DNA from: Devosia indica
Lineage (GTDB): Bacteria; Pseudomonadota; Alphaproteobacteria; Rhizobiales; Devosiaceae
Assembly: GCF_003056405.1 (NCBI RefSeq)
Contig: NZ_PYVZ01000019.1
Span: 1 to 64,000 of the forward strand
DNA length: 64,000 nucleotides
Direction of reading: 5' to 3'
This document shows positions 8,224-17,361 of the stretch, piece after piece. The translations under genes were made by a program, and so were the position numbers. How positions within the stretch are numbered: the first letter of the stretch is position 1; the number at the start of each line of letters is the position of its first letter. The notes beneath the pieces are model-generated. The model made no database searches. It was given only the letters and a program-made list of their open reading frames with translations, and had not been told where the DNA came from.

Positions 8224-9546
8224 CTATTCCGCAGCCACCACGCGACGAGCCTTGAACCACTGCAGGATCGACACGTCGATCTGGGCGGTTCTGAGCGCGA
8301 TCAGCCAGAGGGCGACCGACCAGACCGAAATGGCGATGATCGCCGCCAGTGCTGCGCCGACCAGGTGAAATGCGGGCACCAGAACCAGATTGCCCGCAAA
8401 CAGGGTGCCCATGCCGAGCAATACGGCGGGCAAGCTGGCCCAGGGCCGGTCATGGATAGACAGCACCATTGATGCGGGGCCCATGACCGAGCGCACCACC
8501 AGGCCCAGGCACAATATGGCCAGAGGCAGCGCACCGGCGGTGAATGCGGGGCCAAACAGCAGCAAAGCAAACGGCGCTCCGACGATCACGACGCCAAACA
8601 GCACCAGCGATACCGCGCTTGCCGCCAGGTTGGCCTCGCCCACCTTGCGGTGAAAGGCCGCGCGATCCGCATTGGCCTCGCTTTCGAACATCTCCGGCAG
8701 GATAACGGCATAGACCGCGGCCACACCGAACGACACTAGAGAGAATATCCGCGTGCAGACGCCGAAAATGGCAAGTTCCTCGCGGTCCAGCAGATTGGCC
8801 AGCAACAGCAGGTCGATATCGAAGAAGAAGTCCGTCGCCAGTGTGATTAGCACCCAGGGCGCGGCAAAGCGCCACCAGCGTGGCGCATCAGCGCTGCGGC
8901 TTTCGGCAGTCTCGCCGACGCGCGGCAGCGTGAGGACTACAATTCCCATATGCACCAGAGCAATCAGCACGTAGCCGAAAGCGGTGACCCAGAGCATGGT
9001 GCTGAAGGCCACGGCGGGCGCATTCAGCATGGCTGCACAGACAAGCACTGTTCCCAGCACCATCATGGGCCGGAATATCCCGTCAGCGAAAAAACCAGCA
9101 AAAGGTCGCTTCAGCCCGACCAGCACGGCGCCATTGACATAGACCAGCGCTGTTGCCAGAGCGAGCAAGGCAACTGGTGTGTAGAGCACCGCAACAACAT
9201 GTTGCCCCAACCCAAGCCAGCCCAGCACAAGCGGCCCTGCAAGCACCAGTGCCAGAAAGGTCAGGCCGACATGACCATAGGCGCGGACAGCAAAGGCAAT
9301 GAGCTGGCGGCGATCGTTCCGGGCGCGATACTCGGCGGCAAAATAAGTCCCTATGGTCTGAAAACCCAGCGGCATAGTCACGGCGATCAGGTTAACCGCG
9401 GCGATCACCACCAGATAGTCGCCCAGAATGGCAGCACCCCAGACTTGCGCGATGAAGGCCTGTACTAGAAAGATAAGGCCGGCGCCGAACAAACGTCCGC
9501 CGAAAATGATGGTCGATTGCGATGCCAGCCGGCGTGCGAGGCTCAT
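8224..9546 (-). CDS. Polysaccharide flippase, Wzx/MurJ-superfamily
   Basis: A 440-residue membrane protein with about 12 hydrophobic segments and an N-terminus MSLARRLASQSTIIFGGRL typical of oligosaccharide flippases of the MOP superfamily. These turn lipid-linked sugars from the inner to the outer leaflet of the cytoplasmic membrane. The ATG overlaps the stop of the FemAB-like gene by four bases, so translation is probably coupled and the products probably serve one pathway. No glycosyltransferase or polymerase gene is adjacent, so the glycan is unknown. Confidence 0.85.
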   Translation of the reverse strand: MSLARRLASQSTIIFGGRLFGAGLIFLVQAFIAQVWGAAILGDYLVVIAAVNLIAVTMPLGFQTIGTYFAAEYRARNDRRQLIAFAVRAYGHVGLTFLALVLAGPLVLGWLGLGQHVVAVLYTPVALLALATALVYVNGAVLVGLKRPFAGFFADGIFRPMMVLGTVLVCAAMLNAPAVAFSTMLWVTAFGYVLIALVHMGIVVLTLPRVGETAESRSADAPRWWRFAAPWVLITLATDFFFDIDLLLLANLLDREELAIFGVCTRIFSLVSFGVAAVYAVILPEMFESEANADRAAFHRKVGEANLAASAVSLVLFGVVIVGAPFALLLFGPAFTAGALPLAILCLGLVVRSVMGPASMVLSIHDRPWASLPAVLLGMGTLFAGNLVLVPAFHLVGAALAAIIAISVWSVALWLIALRTAQIDVSILQWFKARRVVAAE

Positions 9547-10718
9547 CGGAATTCTTCGGGCAATGGCAAGGGCGTCTGGTCGGGCCGGGCCCGCGAAGGC
9601 CGCACCGCCTCGATATGGCGGCGCAGCTCGTTATAGGCCTCACGCGCCGCGAACGCCCCGGCGCCCAGCGCGTAGGCAACCGGCCGCGTCGCAAAATTGA
9701 CCACCGGCGGCACAGGCCGGATCAGGCCTGCATCACCTACCATGCCCTTTTTGAACTGGTGCAGCCCATGGAAGCCATCCGTACCCCCAAGATCGTACCA
9801 GCTTGCGCGGGTGTGGTCGCGTAACCAGCGGATAATATGCCAATGCAGGAAATAGCCGGCACGCAGCGGCAGGGCCCTGTCATTCGTGGCCCCGTACAGA
9901 TAGACGGCGCGATCCCCCGCCTTGAAGATCAGCGCGCCCGCGACCAGCTCGCCACCTTGCCGCACGAAAAATAACTCGGGCCGCAAAGGCTGGTCGAGCG
10001 CCATCAGCGCGTCCAGGGTATCGAAGGCCGAATAGTCAGGAAATTGCTTGCGATCGCTCATCGCCGCATAGAGCGTCTTGAAGGCATCAATCTGCCCGGC
10101 ACCGGCATGCTCGAAGACCAGCTCTGATTTCTCTGACTTGTTGAGCTGACGCCGCCAAGTCTGACCAAAGCTCTTGCGCTGCGCCTCGTCCGGGAGCCGC
10201 AGATTGACTAGATAGCGGTCTGGAAAGCGCAGGGTGGCCCCGCGCTTGAAGCCGCGTGCGCGCAGCTCGCGATACTCGCCGTGACGATCCTGGGTGCTGG
10301 CATGGGGCAGGATGGAGAGCATCATGCCGCGCTGGTCGGCATATTCAGCCACCAGCGCCTCAATCATGCCCTGGTACAGCAGCGCGCAATCCTGGACTTT
10401 TGTGTCCGCCAGCATTGGACCCCATTTGATGATGGCAATCTGGCTCAAACCAAGCGGCAGGCGCTGCACCATGACCAACGAGCCGCCAATGATGCGCCCA
10501 TCGCGCTCGAACAGGCGCGGTTCAACCGTCACACCGGGCCAGCGGATCGTGGCGAATGCAAAAAGCTGCTCCTGGCAGACACCATCAAAACCGCCGACGA
10601 CCGCGTCCCATTCCTGCCCATCAACGGCACGCACAACCACACCTGGCGCCGCCATGTGGGTCGGCGAGGACACAATGGCCCCGGCGTCACTTTGGGCTGC
10701 TCCTGCAGATAAGGACAT
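9543..10718 (-). CDS. FemAB/BioF2-like GNAT acyltransferase
   Basis: A 391-residue protein with two GNAT-like halves. The C-terminal half carries FVRQGGELVAGALIFKAGDR and YLYGATNDRA (about 255-290) and ends in WYDLGGTDGFHGLHQFKKGM (about 325-345), the pattern of FemAB and PEP-CTERM/EPS-associated N-acyltransferases. Relatives transfer amino acids from aminoacyl-tRNA or acyl groups onto cell-wall or surface-polymer precursors. It is the first gene of a two-gene unit with the flippase, supporting a role in modifying a lipid-linked precursor before export. The ATG at 10718 has only a weak GGAA upstream. About 200 bases before it hold no gene. Confidence 0.75.
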   Translation of the reverse strand: MSLSAGAAQSDAGAIVSSPTHMAAPGVVVRAVDGQEWDAVVGGFDGVCQEQLFAFATIRWPGVTVEPRLFERDGRIIGGSLVMVQRLPLGLSQIAIIKWGPMLADTKVQDCALLYQGMIEALVAEYADQRGMMLSILPHASTQDRHGEYRELRARGFKRGATLRFPDRYLVNLRLPDEAQRKSFGQTWRRQLNKSEKSELVFEHAGAGQIDAFKTLYAAMSDRKQFPDYSAFDTLDALMALDQPLRPELFFVRQGGELVAGALIFKAGDRAVYLYGATNDRALPLRAGYFLHWHIIRWLRDHTRASWYDLGGTDGFHGLHQFKKGMVGDAGLIRPVPPVVNFATRPVAYALGAGAFAAREAYNELRRHIEAVRPSRARPDQTPLPLPEEFR

Positions 10719-10921
10719 GGTTGTGTTTCCGGCTGATGCGCACTCAGCCAGACGCTAGACTCATCAGGTGTGCAAATCCCTATCCCGTCGCAACAAATGT
10801 CCCAAAATTCTGCCCTTGGTTACCAAAGCCTACCGGTCCGGGCGCAATAAATGGCGCTGGCAGGTTAACCGTAGCCACCAATCGACAAAATGAGCCACCA
10901 GTGGCCGCTCCTGGCAGGAAA

Positions 10922-11803
10922 TCAACTGCTCGGCAGATCCGGCGGCGGACCGCCGACGCCCATGCCGTCGGGCGGCGCCATCATGCCACCAGCGCTGCGT
11001 TCAGCCGTCAAGTCAACCGGTATGGTCAGCGTTCCGGCATAACCGGTCTGCGGCTCGCCCGTCAGCGCCAGCGTCTGCTGCGCGATCTCTTCGGCGCTAT
11101 TGTCCTTGAAGACGTTATCACTCGACAACGAGATGCGCCCAAGGTTCCGCGTTCCATTCGCATAGCGGCTATCCGCAGCATAGACATCGGCACAATCGGC
11201 CTCAGGCAGCGCAATCTGGGCCGTTAGCACGGAGGCTTCGCCACTGACTGCCGCCTCGATGCTCCCGAAAATCTCAAAGTGAAAATGCGGCCAGCGCCCG
11301 TCGTAGCAGCCAGGAAAGATGGTCTTGAACCTTACCTTGCCCTCCCCATCGGCGATGCCAACACCACGCAGATAATTGGCGTCGGTAATGTCATAGAGCG
11401 AGTAATTGCCGGTCGTATCACAATGCCAGAGATAGATGGCGTACCCCTCAAGCGGCGTACAGCCATCAGCATTGACCAGCGTCAGCTCGAGATCGAGCTG
11501 CAATCCATCGGCAACCGGGGTCAGCGTACCGAACGAGCTGCGCAAATCAGTGCGAATGACACCGTCCTGGGTCAACGCATTGACCACCTGGCCATCTTTC
11601 ACATTGCTCCCATCAGCAGGATAGGGGCCGGCCGTTTCCCAGGGCAATGCCACGCATTCAAGCGCTGCGGCAGGGCCGCCAGCCAGCCCGGCGACCCCAA
11701 TACCCCCCATCAGGGCCAGCAGGCGCCGGCGGCCAATCATGCGCGGCAAATCATGGGCGAAACCCAAATCGTGAGTGTGGTGATCATCGTGATCATGCGG
11801 CAT
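10922..11803 (-). CDS. Tat-exported intradiol ring-cleavage dioxygenase family protein
   Basis: A 293-residue protein. The N-terminus is histidine- and aspartate-rich (MPHDHDDHHTHD), then a twin-arginine motif RRRLLALMGG at about 25-34 and a hydrophobic stretch, so it should be folded in the cytosol and exported. The dioxygenase core shows the non-haem iron ligands: a tyrosine in GNYSLYD and another plus two histidines in PGCYDGRWPHFHFEIF. Cytosolic relatives open catechol or protocatechuate; exported forms are common in soil bacteria with unknown substrates. The start at 11803 has AAGGAA six bases upstream. The proline- and glycine-rich tail looks disordered. No aromatic-catabolism genes are nearby. 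Confidence 0.88.
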   Translation of the reverse strand: MPHDHDDHHTHDLGFAHDLPRMIGRRRLLALMGGIGVAGLAGGPAAALECVALPWETAGPYPADGSNVKDGQVVNALTQDGVIRTDLRSSFGTLTPVADGLQLDLELTLVNADGCTPLEGYAIYLWHCDTTGNYSLYDITDANYLRGVGIADGEGKVRFKTIFPGCYDGRWPHFHFEIFGSIEAAVSGEASVLTAQIALPEADCADVYAADSRYANGTRNLGRISLSSDNVFKDNSAEEIAQQTLALTGEPQTGYAGTLTIPVDLTAERSAGGMMAPPDGMGVGGPPPDLPSS

Positions 11804-12005
11804 GTGCAGTTCCTTTCTGACGGAGCCATTCAAACCGGGACAGCCGCGAAGCTGCTTCGGTGGAATGGGCGAGATGTAGGACACCGCACCTCTCCGCCCG
11901 ACGTCCAACAGATGAACGTTTGGCAATCTGGCAGCACATACAGCCAGAACTGCGGTCAGCCGCCAAAGCGTCTGCGAGTCTGGACCAAGATGTCATTGAG
12001 GGCTT

Positions 12006-12081
<76 letters not shown>

Positions 12082-12200
12082 GGGGCTTCTTGAAGCGCCT
12101 CGGCACCAAAGTGGCGCCTCTCTATCAAAGGGATTCGGAGCTGTCCAGCACTCAAAACCGGATTGTGTGCAAAACTGTCATGCAGAAATGCTGAGGGCGA

Positions 12201-12226
12201 CAACCCGGCCGCATCGGGCCGGGTTG
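12201..12226 (-). terminator. GC-rich hairpin after the hypothetical gene
   Basis: CAACCCGGCC pairs with GGCCGGGTTG over ten pairs with a six-base loop, seven bases past the stop of the gene at 12234. There is no T-run, so termination is likely but not certain. Confidence 0.4.
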
Positions 12227-12233
12227 GTCGAGG

Positions 12234-12503
12234 TCATTGTTGCAGGTGTCGATAGTCGTTCAACTCAACCACATTGCTGACCGGCTCGCTGGGTTCAGGC
12301 CGCGTTTCGTCCATGAGCCCGATCGTTCTCTCGATGATATGTCGGAGCTGCCGCGACCGCTGATCCGCTCCCTGGAGAATGGTGGCGGCCCGCTGTAAAT
12401 GGTCACGCGCAAGCACGTAGGTTGGAGGCAATCGCTCTCTCCCTCTGGCTGAAATTAACTGAAGAATCACCGTTTCCGGCACGTCCAAAAGGTGGACCTG
12501 CAT
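12234..12503 (-). CDS. Hypothetical protein, 89 residues
   Basis: I do not recognise it. The protein starts MQVHLLDVPETVILQLIS, is mainly helical with an amphipathic stretch around LARDHLQRAATIL and QLRHIIERTIGLM, and ends with VVELNDYRHLQQ, a hydrophilic tail style seen in small alphaproteobacterial proteins. No signal peptide or membrane segment. I take the ATG at 12503 rather than the first in-frame start at 12626, since the extra N-terminal part is basic and unstructured; only a weak GAG precedes it. It lies alone between the tRNA-Lys and the divergent aminotransferase gene. Confidence 0.5.
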   Translation of the reverse strand: MQVHLLDVPETVILQLISARGRERLPPTYVLARDHLQRAATILQGADQRSRQLRHIIERTIGLMDETRPEPSEPVSNVVELNDYRHLQQ

Positions 12504-12793
12504 AGTTCTCGACTTATTTCCCGCCTGGATCGCATTCGATTCAAAAGCCACCAATCGGGCCTGCGCCGCGTCAGCCAAGCACCGCCGGGACTTTGCGGAC
12601 CGTGAAGATTTTCCAAGCCTGTGCAAAACAGTGGGACCTGATCAAATCCACACTCCGGCCGTCTCGATCCTGCCCTCTTCACGACACGGAACCATCACAT
12701 TCCCCACTGCTTCATCGAGAGGTCACAATGCACGCTGGAAAGCTCGGATGGCGCAGCTAGTATGGGTGCAGAATCGTCGCCAAGGACCCCATC

Positions 12794-13903
12794 TTGCCCC
12801 TGCCCCCATTCACGTCCATCGTCGAGGCACTGCCGGAAACCGTCCCCTTTGTCGGCCCCGAAGCGATAGAACGTCAGACCGGAATAGCCACTCGGGCCCG
12901 CATCGGCGCCAATGAATCGGGCTTTGGCCCCAGCCCGCGCGTAATTGCCGCCCTTCGCAATGCCGCGCCGGACGTATGGACCTATCCCGACCCGGAAAAC
13001 CATGCGCTTCGCACTGCGCTGGCCAAACATGTCGGGGTCGCGAACGAAGAAATAGCCGTCAGTGAAGGCATTGATGGGCTGATGGGCCTGTTGGTCCGGC
13101 TCTTCATTGCGCCGGGTGATATCGTCGTCACCTCGTTGGGCGCTTACCCTACATTCAACTATCACGTAACCGGCTTTGGCGGCGACTTGCGCTTTGTTCC
13201 CTACCGGCAATTTCATGAAGATCCCGAGGCCCTGGCCGCCATGGCCCACCAGACCAATGCGCGCATGGTCTATCTGGCCAATCCCGACAACCCAATGGGG
13301 TCATTCTGGCCCGCCAGCGATATCGAGCGCTTCATCAACGCCGTGCCCGAGACCTGCCTGATCGTCCTGGACGAGGCCTATCTTGAGACGGCGCCGGACC
13401 AGGGACCGCCATTGGACACCGACCGGCCCAATCTGCTGCGCCTGCGGACTTTCTCGAAGGCCTATGGCCTGGCCGGATTGCGTTGTGGCTATGCCATCGG
13501 CAATCGCCGGCTTGCCGGTGCCTTCAATCGCATTCGCAATCATTTTGGCGTCAACAAGCTGGCCCAGGTCGCAGCCCTCGCGGCGCTGGATGACCAGGCC
13601 TACCTGCAGCACGCGGTCACCGCGATCGCTGCTGCACGCAGCCGCATCGCACAGATCGCCCGCGACAACGGATTGGCCCCTGTGCCTTCGGCGACAAATT
13701 TCGTCGCCATCGACTGCGGCAGCGATGGGCCCTTCGCCGTGCGGGTCCTTGATGCCTTGGGGAAACAGGGAGTCTTCGTGCGAAAGCCCGCCGCACCGGG
13801 GCTGGACCAGCACATCCGTATCAGTGCCGCGCCGGGCCGGGAGCTGGATGTTCTATCAGATGCCCTGCCCCTGGCCCTCAGGCAGGCTCACTCGGCCGCA
13901 TAG
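12794..13903 (+). CDS. Class I/II PLP aminotransferase, histidinol-phosphate aminotransferase-like
   Basis: A 369-residue fold-type I aminotransferase. NPDNPMG at 163-169 and DEAY at 193-196 bind the cofactor, and the Schiff-base lysine is K222 in FSKAYGLAGLRCGYA. The closest pattern is HisC, which makes histidinol phosphate from imidazole acetol phosphate, but Rhizobiales carry several HisC-like paralogues, some acting on aromatic amino acids, so I give no symbol. The start is a TTG at 12794 with AAGGA seven bases upstream; no better ATG precedes it. The stop overlaps the 3' end of the convergent endonuclease-like gene by 16 bases. Confidence 0.85.
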   Translation: MPLPPFTSIVEALPETVPFVGPEAIERQTGIATRARIGANESGFGPSPRVIAALRNAAPDVWTYPDPENHALRTALAKHVGVANEEIAVSEGIDGLMGLLVRLFIAPGDIVVTSLGAYPTFNYHVTGFGGDLRFVPYRQFHEDPEALAAMAHQTNARMVYLANPDNPMGSFWPASDIERFINAVPETCLIVLDEAYLETAPDQGPPLDTDRPNLLRLRTFSKAYGLAGLRCGYAIGNRRLAGAFNRIRNHFGVNKLAQVAALAALDDQAYLQHAVTAIAAARSRIAQIARDNGLAPVPSATNFVAIDCGSDGPFAVRVLDALGKQGVFVRKPAAPGLDQHIRISAAPGRELDVLSDALPLALRQAHSAA

Positions 13904-14832
13904 AGCCCGATGGTGGCCCAGAGCGGACGATGATTGGAGCCATAGCTCTCTCCCGACTCCAGTGTCAGGACACGGGCATTGTCTCGTGTGAACATGTTGT
14001 CGATCGGCACTCCAAGTGCACCAAGACGCACGGGCCAGGTTGCCGGCGTCGACGGTCCTGGCACCAACCTGGCTCGTTCCATGAGCGTGCCGACAGACTC
14101 CGTCCAGATGGTCGAGTTGAAATCCCCGGCAAGCACCACCGGCCCTTCAATGCCATCAAGCAACCGCCGCAGCTCCGCCAATTCCTGCCTGGCCACCAGC
14201 TCATCATAGGGCTTGGTCAAATGAGTACCCACAATGGTCACCGGCTGTCCATCGACCCTGACCCGCGCGGTGACCAGTCTCTCCCGGTTAAACGGCCGGA
14301 AAAGCTGGATACCACCTTCCTCGATGGGCAATTGCGAAAACAGAGAGATGTCGCAGACCTCGGTCCTCTCGCAGCCGAGGCGATAGGGATACACCTCCGC
14401 CATCTGCGCCAGATGGGACTCGATGCCAGGGGTCTCCATGACCAGAACGATCTCCGGCCGCTCGGCCAGGACCGCAGCAACCAGTTCGTCGGCCTGGCGG
14501 TTGCCTGCCAGCACGTTGAAGCTGAGAAAACGGAACTGGGCCACCGGCGCCTGTTCTGGCATCGTGCGGCTGGCATAGAGTTCCCCCACCAGCCAGTAGC
14601 CGTGCAGCCCCGCCGCAAGCAGCGGCAGCAGCGCCAAAGCCCCGCGCCAGCGCGCGCCGAGCGCAATCAGGGCCAGCGCCAGGACAATTCCGGCCACCAC
14701 CATGTGAAACCGCAGGCTCTGCAACAGAACGAGGCCGGGCAGATACCGGCCCGTAACGACCACGGCCAGCGCTACAATTAGCGCGCCAAGGAGCACGAGG
14801 AGGCCGCCCCTGAATTCTGCCTTGCCCCACAT
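13888..14832 (-). CDS. Membrane-anchored endonuclease/exonuclease/phosphatase family protein
   Basis: A 314-residue protein with three hydrophobic segments in the first 90 residues, then an EEP domain: FLSFNVLAGN near 103, a catalytic-site glutamate in VLVMETPG near 133, GTHLTKPYDE near 205, AGDFNSTIW near 236 and SNHRPLWATIG near the end. The set of Asn, Glu, His, Asp-Asn and terminal Asp/His-type residues is that of the DNase I / Mg-dependent phosphodiesterase superfamily. The catalytic part should face the periplasm. Substrate unknown: nucleic acid, sphingomyelin-like lipids or inositol phosphates are all possible. Confidence 0.85.
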   Translation of the reverse strand: MWGKAEFRGGLLVLLGALIVALAVVVTGRYLPGLVLLQSLRFHMVVAGIVLALALIALGARWRGALALLPLLAAGLHGYWLVGELYASRTMPEQAPVAQFRFLSFNVLAGNRQADELVAAVLAERPEIVLVMETPGIESHLAQMAEVYPYRLGCERTEVCDISLFSQLPIEEGGIQLFRPFNRERLVTARVRVDGQPVTIVGTHLTKPYDELVARQELAELRRLLDGIEGPVVLAGDFNSTIWTESVGTLMERARLVPGPSTPATWPVRLGALGVPIDNMFTRDNARVLTLESGESYGSNHRPLWATIGLYAAE

Positions 14833-14920
14833 CTATCGTTCACTCCCAGATAGCCAGATCATGGCTAGACCAGCTTGGGCGCTGGTGCGCAAGCATTGCG
14901 CGCGCAAGTGATTAAGCAAT

Positions 14921-14946
14921 GGGGCGCGGCCTGTCGACCGCGCCCC
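14921..14946 (-). terminator. Probable leuA terminator hairpin
   Basis: GGGGCGCGG (14921-14929) pairs with CCGCGCCCC (14938-14946), 25 bases past the leuA stop. The following minus-strand bases are ATTGCTTAAT, a poor T-run. Confidence 0.5.
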
Positions 14947-14970
14947 AAAATATTCTGCTATGGCTCGAGC

Positions 14971-16524
14971 TCAGCCCGCCAGCGCGCCCTGCGCCGATGC
15001 GCCGCGCTCGATCATCACGCGATTGAGCGCATTGAGATAGGCGCGGGCCGAAGCCACCAGCGTATCGGGCTCTGCCGCATTGCCCGAGGCGATGCGGCCG
15101 TTCATTTCAAGGCGCACATGGGCCGAAGCCTGCGCATCGGTGCCGCCAGTCACACCATCGACGGCATAGAGCACCAGATGTGGATTTTGCCCCGAGACCG
15201 CCTTGATGGCATTGAAGATCGCGTCCACCGAACCAGTGCCCTCGAGCGAAACACTGTTCTTTTCGCCGTCGATGGTGACGGTCAAATCACAGCGATGCGT
15301 GCCACCGGTCTTGCTGACGACTTCCATGTCGACCAGCCGGATGCGGTCGCCCACCGAGCCGACTTCGTCGTCGACCAGAGCGACAATATCGGCGTCATAG
15401 ACATGCTTCTTGCGGTCCGCCAGATCCTTGAAGCGCTGGAACGCCTCCTGGAAGGCATTGTCGCCCAGCTCGTACCCCAGCTCCTTGAGCTTGTCCTTGA
15501 ACGCGGCGCGGCCCGAATGCTTGCCCATGACCAAGGTGGTTTCCTTGATACCGACACTGGCCGGGGTCATGATTTCATAGGTTTCGGCATTCTTGAGCAT
15601 GCCGTCCTGGTGGATGCCGCTCTCATGTGCGAAGGCGTTCTTGCCCACAATCGCCTTGTTATACTGCACCGGAAAATTCGATGCTGCCGAAACGATGCGG
15701 CTAGCCCGGCTGAGCTGCGTGCTGTCGATCTCGGTGTAATAGGGCATGGCGTCGCCACGCGTGCGCAGCGCCATCACCACTTCTTCCAGCGCCGCATTGC
15801 CGGCCCGTTCGCCCAGCCCGTTGATGGTGCATTCGACCTGGCGCGCGCCACCGGCCACACCAGCCAACGAGTTGGCGACCGCCATGCCCAGATCATCGTG
15901 GCAATGCACCGAGAAGATTGCCTTGTCGGCGCCAGGCACCGTCTCGATGATCTCCTTGAACATGGCAAAATGCTCTTCGGGCACCGCATACCCCACCGTG
16001 TCAGGCAGGTTGATCGTGGTCGCCCCGGCCTTGATCGCCGTCTCGACGCAACGCTTGAGGAACTCCATCGGCGTGCGCGTGGCATCCATGGCGGACCATT
16101 CGACATCATCGATCAGGTTACGGGCCTGCGTTACCGTGCGGGCGATGATCTCGATCACCTCGTCCTCGGTCTTCTTCATCTGGTGCGCCAGATGGATCGG
16201 CGAGGTCGAGACGAAGGTGTGGATGCGCCCCTTCTGGGCATGCCGCACGGCTTCACCAGCCCTGTCGATATCGGCGCTGATGGCGCGGGCGAGACCGGCA
16301 ACGGTCGCATTCTTGACCTGCTTGGCCACGGCCACGACGGCCTCGAAATCGCCATTCGAAGCGATGGGGAACCCGGCCTCGATAATGTCGACGCCCATTT
16401 CATCGAGCGACTCGGCGACCTGGAGTTTTTCTTCCAGTGTCATGGTGGCGCCGGGCGATTGCTCGCCATCACGCAGCGTGGTGTCGAAGATGAAAACGCG
16501 TTCTTTATTGCTGTCGACGGACAT
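14971..16524 (-). CDS. leuA: 2-isopropylmalate synthase
   Basis: The first committed enzyme of leucine synthesis, condensing acetyl-CoA with 2-ketoisovalerate. At 517 residues it matches the shorter LeuA type. DTTLRDGEQSPGATM at about 14-28 holds the metal and substrate residues; the second metal motif HCHDDLGMAVANS is near 204; FAHESGIHQDGMLK near 293; and a C-terminal leucine-binding regulatory domain runs from about 390, ending in SAQGALAG. The ATG at 16524 is preceded by AAGAGAAG. It is transcribed alone, 119 bases downstream of a leucine-rich leader ORF, which suggests control by leucine supply in addition to feedback inhibition. Confidence 0.97.
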   Translation of the reverse strand: MSVDSNKERVFIFDTTLRDGEQSPGATMTLEEKLQVAESLDEMGVDIIEAGFPIASNGDFEAVVAVAKQVKNATVAGLARAISADIDRAGEAVRHAQKGRIHTFVSTSPIHLAHQMKKTEDEVIEIIARTVTQARNLIDDVEWSAMDATRTPMEFLKRCVETAIKAGATTINLPDTVGYAVPEEHFAMFKEIIETVPGADKAIFSVHCHDDLGMAVANSLAGVAGGARQVECTINGLGERAGNAALEEVVMALRTRGDAMPYYTEIDSTQLSRASRIVSAASNFPVQYNKAIVGKNAFAHESGIHQDGMLKNAETYEIMTPASVGIKETTLVMGKHSGRAAFKDKLKELGYELGDNAFQEAFQRFKDLADRKKHVYDADIVALVDDEVGSVGDRIRLVDMEVVSKTGGTHRCDLTVTIDGEKNSVSLEGTGSVDAIFNAIKAVSGQNPHLVLYAVDGVTGGTDAQASAHVRLEMNGRIASGNAAEPDTLVASARAYLNALNRVMIERGASAQGALAG

Positions 16525-16643
16525 TGACTTCTCTTGGTTTCCTATCGGCCCCGAGGCAAATACTCGCAGGACCGCACATGTGTTGATGTTCGGTTTTTGC
16601 GCAATCCCCTGACGACCCGCTCGCTATGGCGAGCTGCCGGTGA

Positions 16644-16766
16644 TCAGGGGCTGATAAGAAGGAGAAGCAGCGCAGGAAGCAGCAGCAGGCCTGCGGCCAG
16701 CAGCAAACGGGCCTGAAGGGCCTGGGTTTGTGCGATGGCAATGGCTTTGGCGCGTTGGCGCTGCAT
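16644..16766 (-). CDS. Candidate leucine leader peptide upstream of leuA
   Basis: A 40-residue ORF (ATG at 16766, TGA at 16644-16646) with 13 leucine codons, 12 of them in residues 21-37 (RLLLAAGLLLLPALLLLL). The stop overlaps a stem, CCCCTGA with TCAGGGG further down, enclosing GCTCGC-CATA-GCGAGC at about 16617-16632 and ending about 80 bases before leuA. Known leu leaders carry runs of Leu codons and sense charged tRNA-Leu by ribosome stalling. I see no T-run, so control might be on leuA translation. A small membrane peptide is the alternative. The ribosome binding site is weak (AGAG). Confidence 0.5.
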   Translation of the reverse strand: MQRQRAKAIAIAQTQALQARLLLAAGLLLLPALLLLLISP

Positions 16767-16863
16767 GAGTACGCTCTGGTACGTCTATCAATTGAACGTC
16801 ACAATGCGCCAAGCCGCCCCGCCGTGCAAGGGTAGAAGGCTGAATTATGTTACTTTTTTATCG

Positions 16864-17292
16864 TCACCCGAATGCAAACACCGCCGAAAGCAGCACGCCG
16901 AGAAACGCCAGGCCGGTGATCTTGTGCGCTGCGTCGGCGCGTTTTTGCGCTTCCGCGTCACCGCCCTGATATCTCTTGAACTGAATGCCGCCATAGATGA
17001 TGGCCGCCAGCATCACGGCCACCAGCGCCATCTTGATCCAGAACCAGACCGAAGCGCCCCCCAGCCCGCCATACTTCATGAACATGATCAGCGGCCCGGT
17101 GATCAGAAGTGCAACCATGGCCACCTTGCCCACCTGCGAGAGTGTATTCATCACACCAAAATAGCCAACACGCTGATCCGGCGTGGCTGTGGCCATGCGA
17201 CCGCCAATAACCGGCCCGACCACCGAATTCGAGCCACCGGCAATAAAGCCGATCACATGCACCCAGATAAGAAGATTGATGACGACATCCAT
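16864..17292 (-). CDS. DUF2269-like small membrane protein
   Basis: A 142-residue protein with four hydrophobic segments (about 5-27, 52-73, 82-103, 122-141). It opens MDVVINLLIWVHVIGFIAGG, where the histidine in the first helix and the conserved glycines are typical of the DUF2269 / CopD-like group of small membrane proteins. Relatives are suspected to bind haem or metal but have no settled function. It is alone on its strand; about 100 bases separate it from the leuA leader ORF downstream. Start at the ATG at 17292, preceded by GGGCAGGACG. Confidence 0.75.
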   Translation of the reverse strand: MDVVINLLIWVHVIGFIAGGSNSVVGPVIGGRMATATPDQRVGYFGVMNTLSQVGKVAMVALLITGPLIMFMKYGGLGGASVWFWIKMALVAVMLAAIIYGGIQFKRYQGGDAEAQKRADAAHKITGLAFLGVLLSAVFAFG

Positions 17293-17361
17293 CGTCCTGC
17301 CCTCCTGCTGCTCAGTCCCCGGTCAGGAGAATAGCACACCGGAGGCCGGACGGAATGGGTC

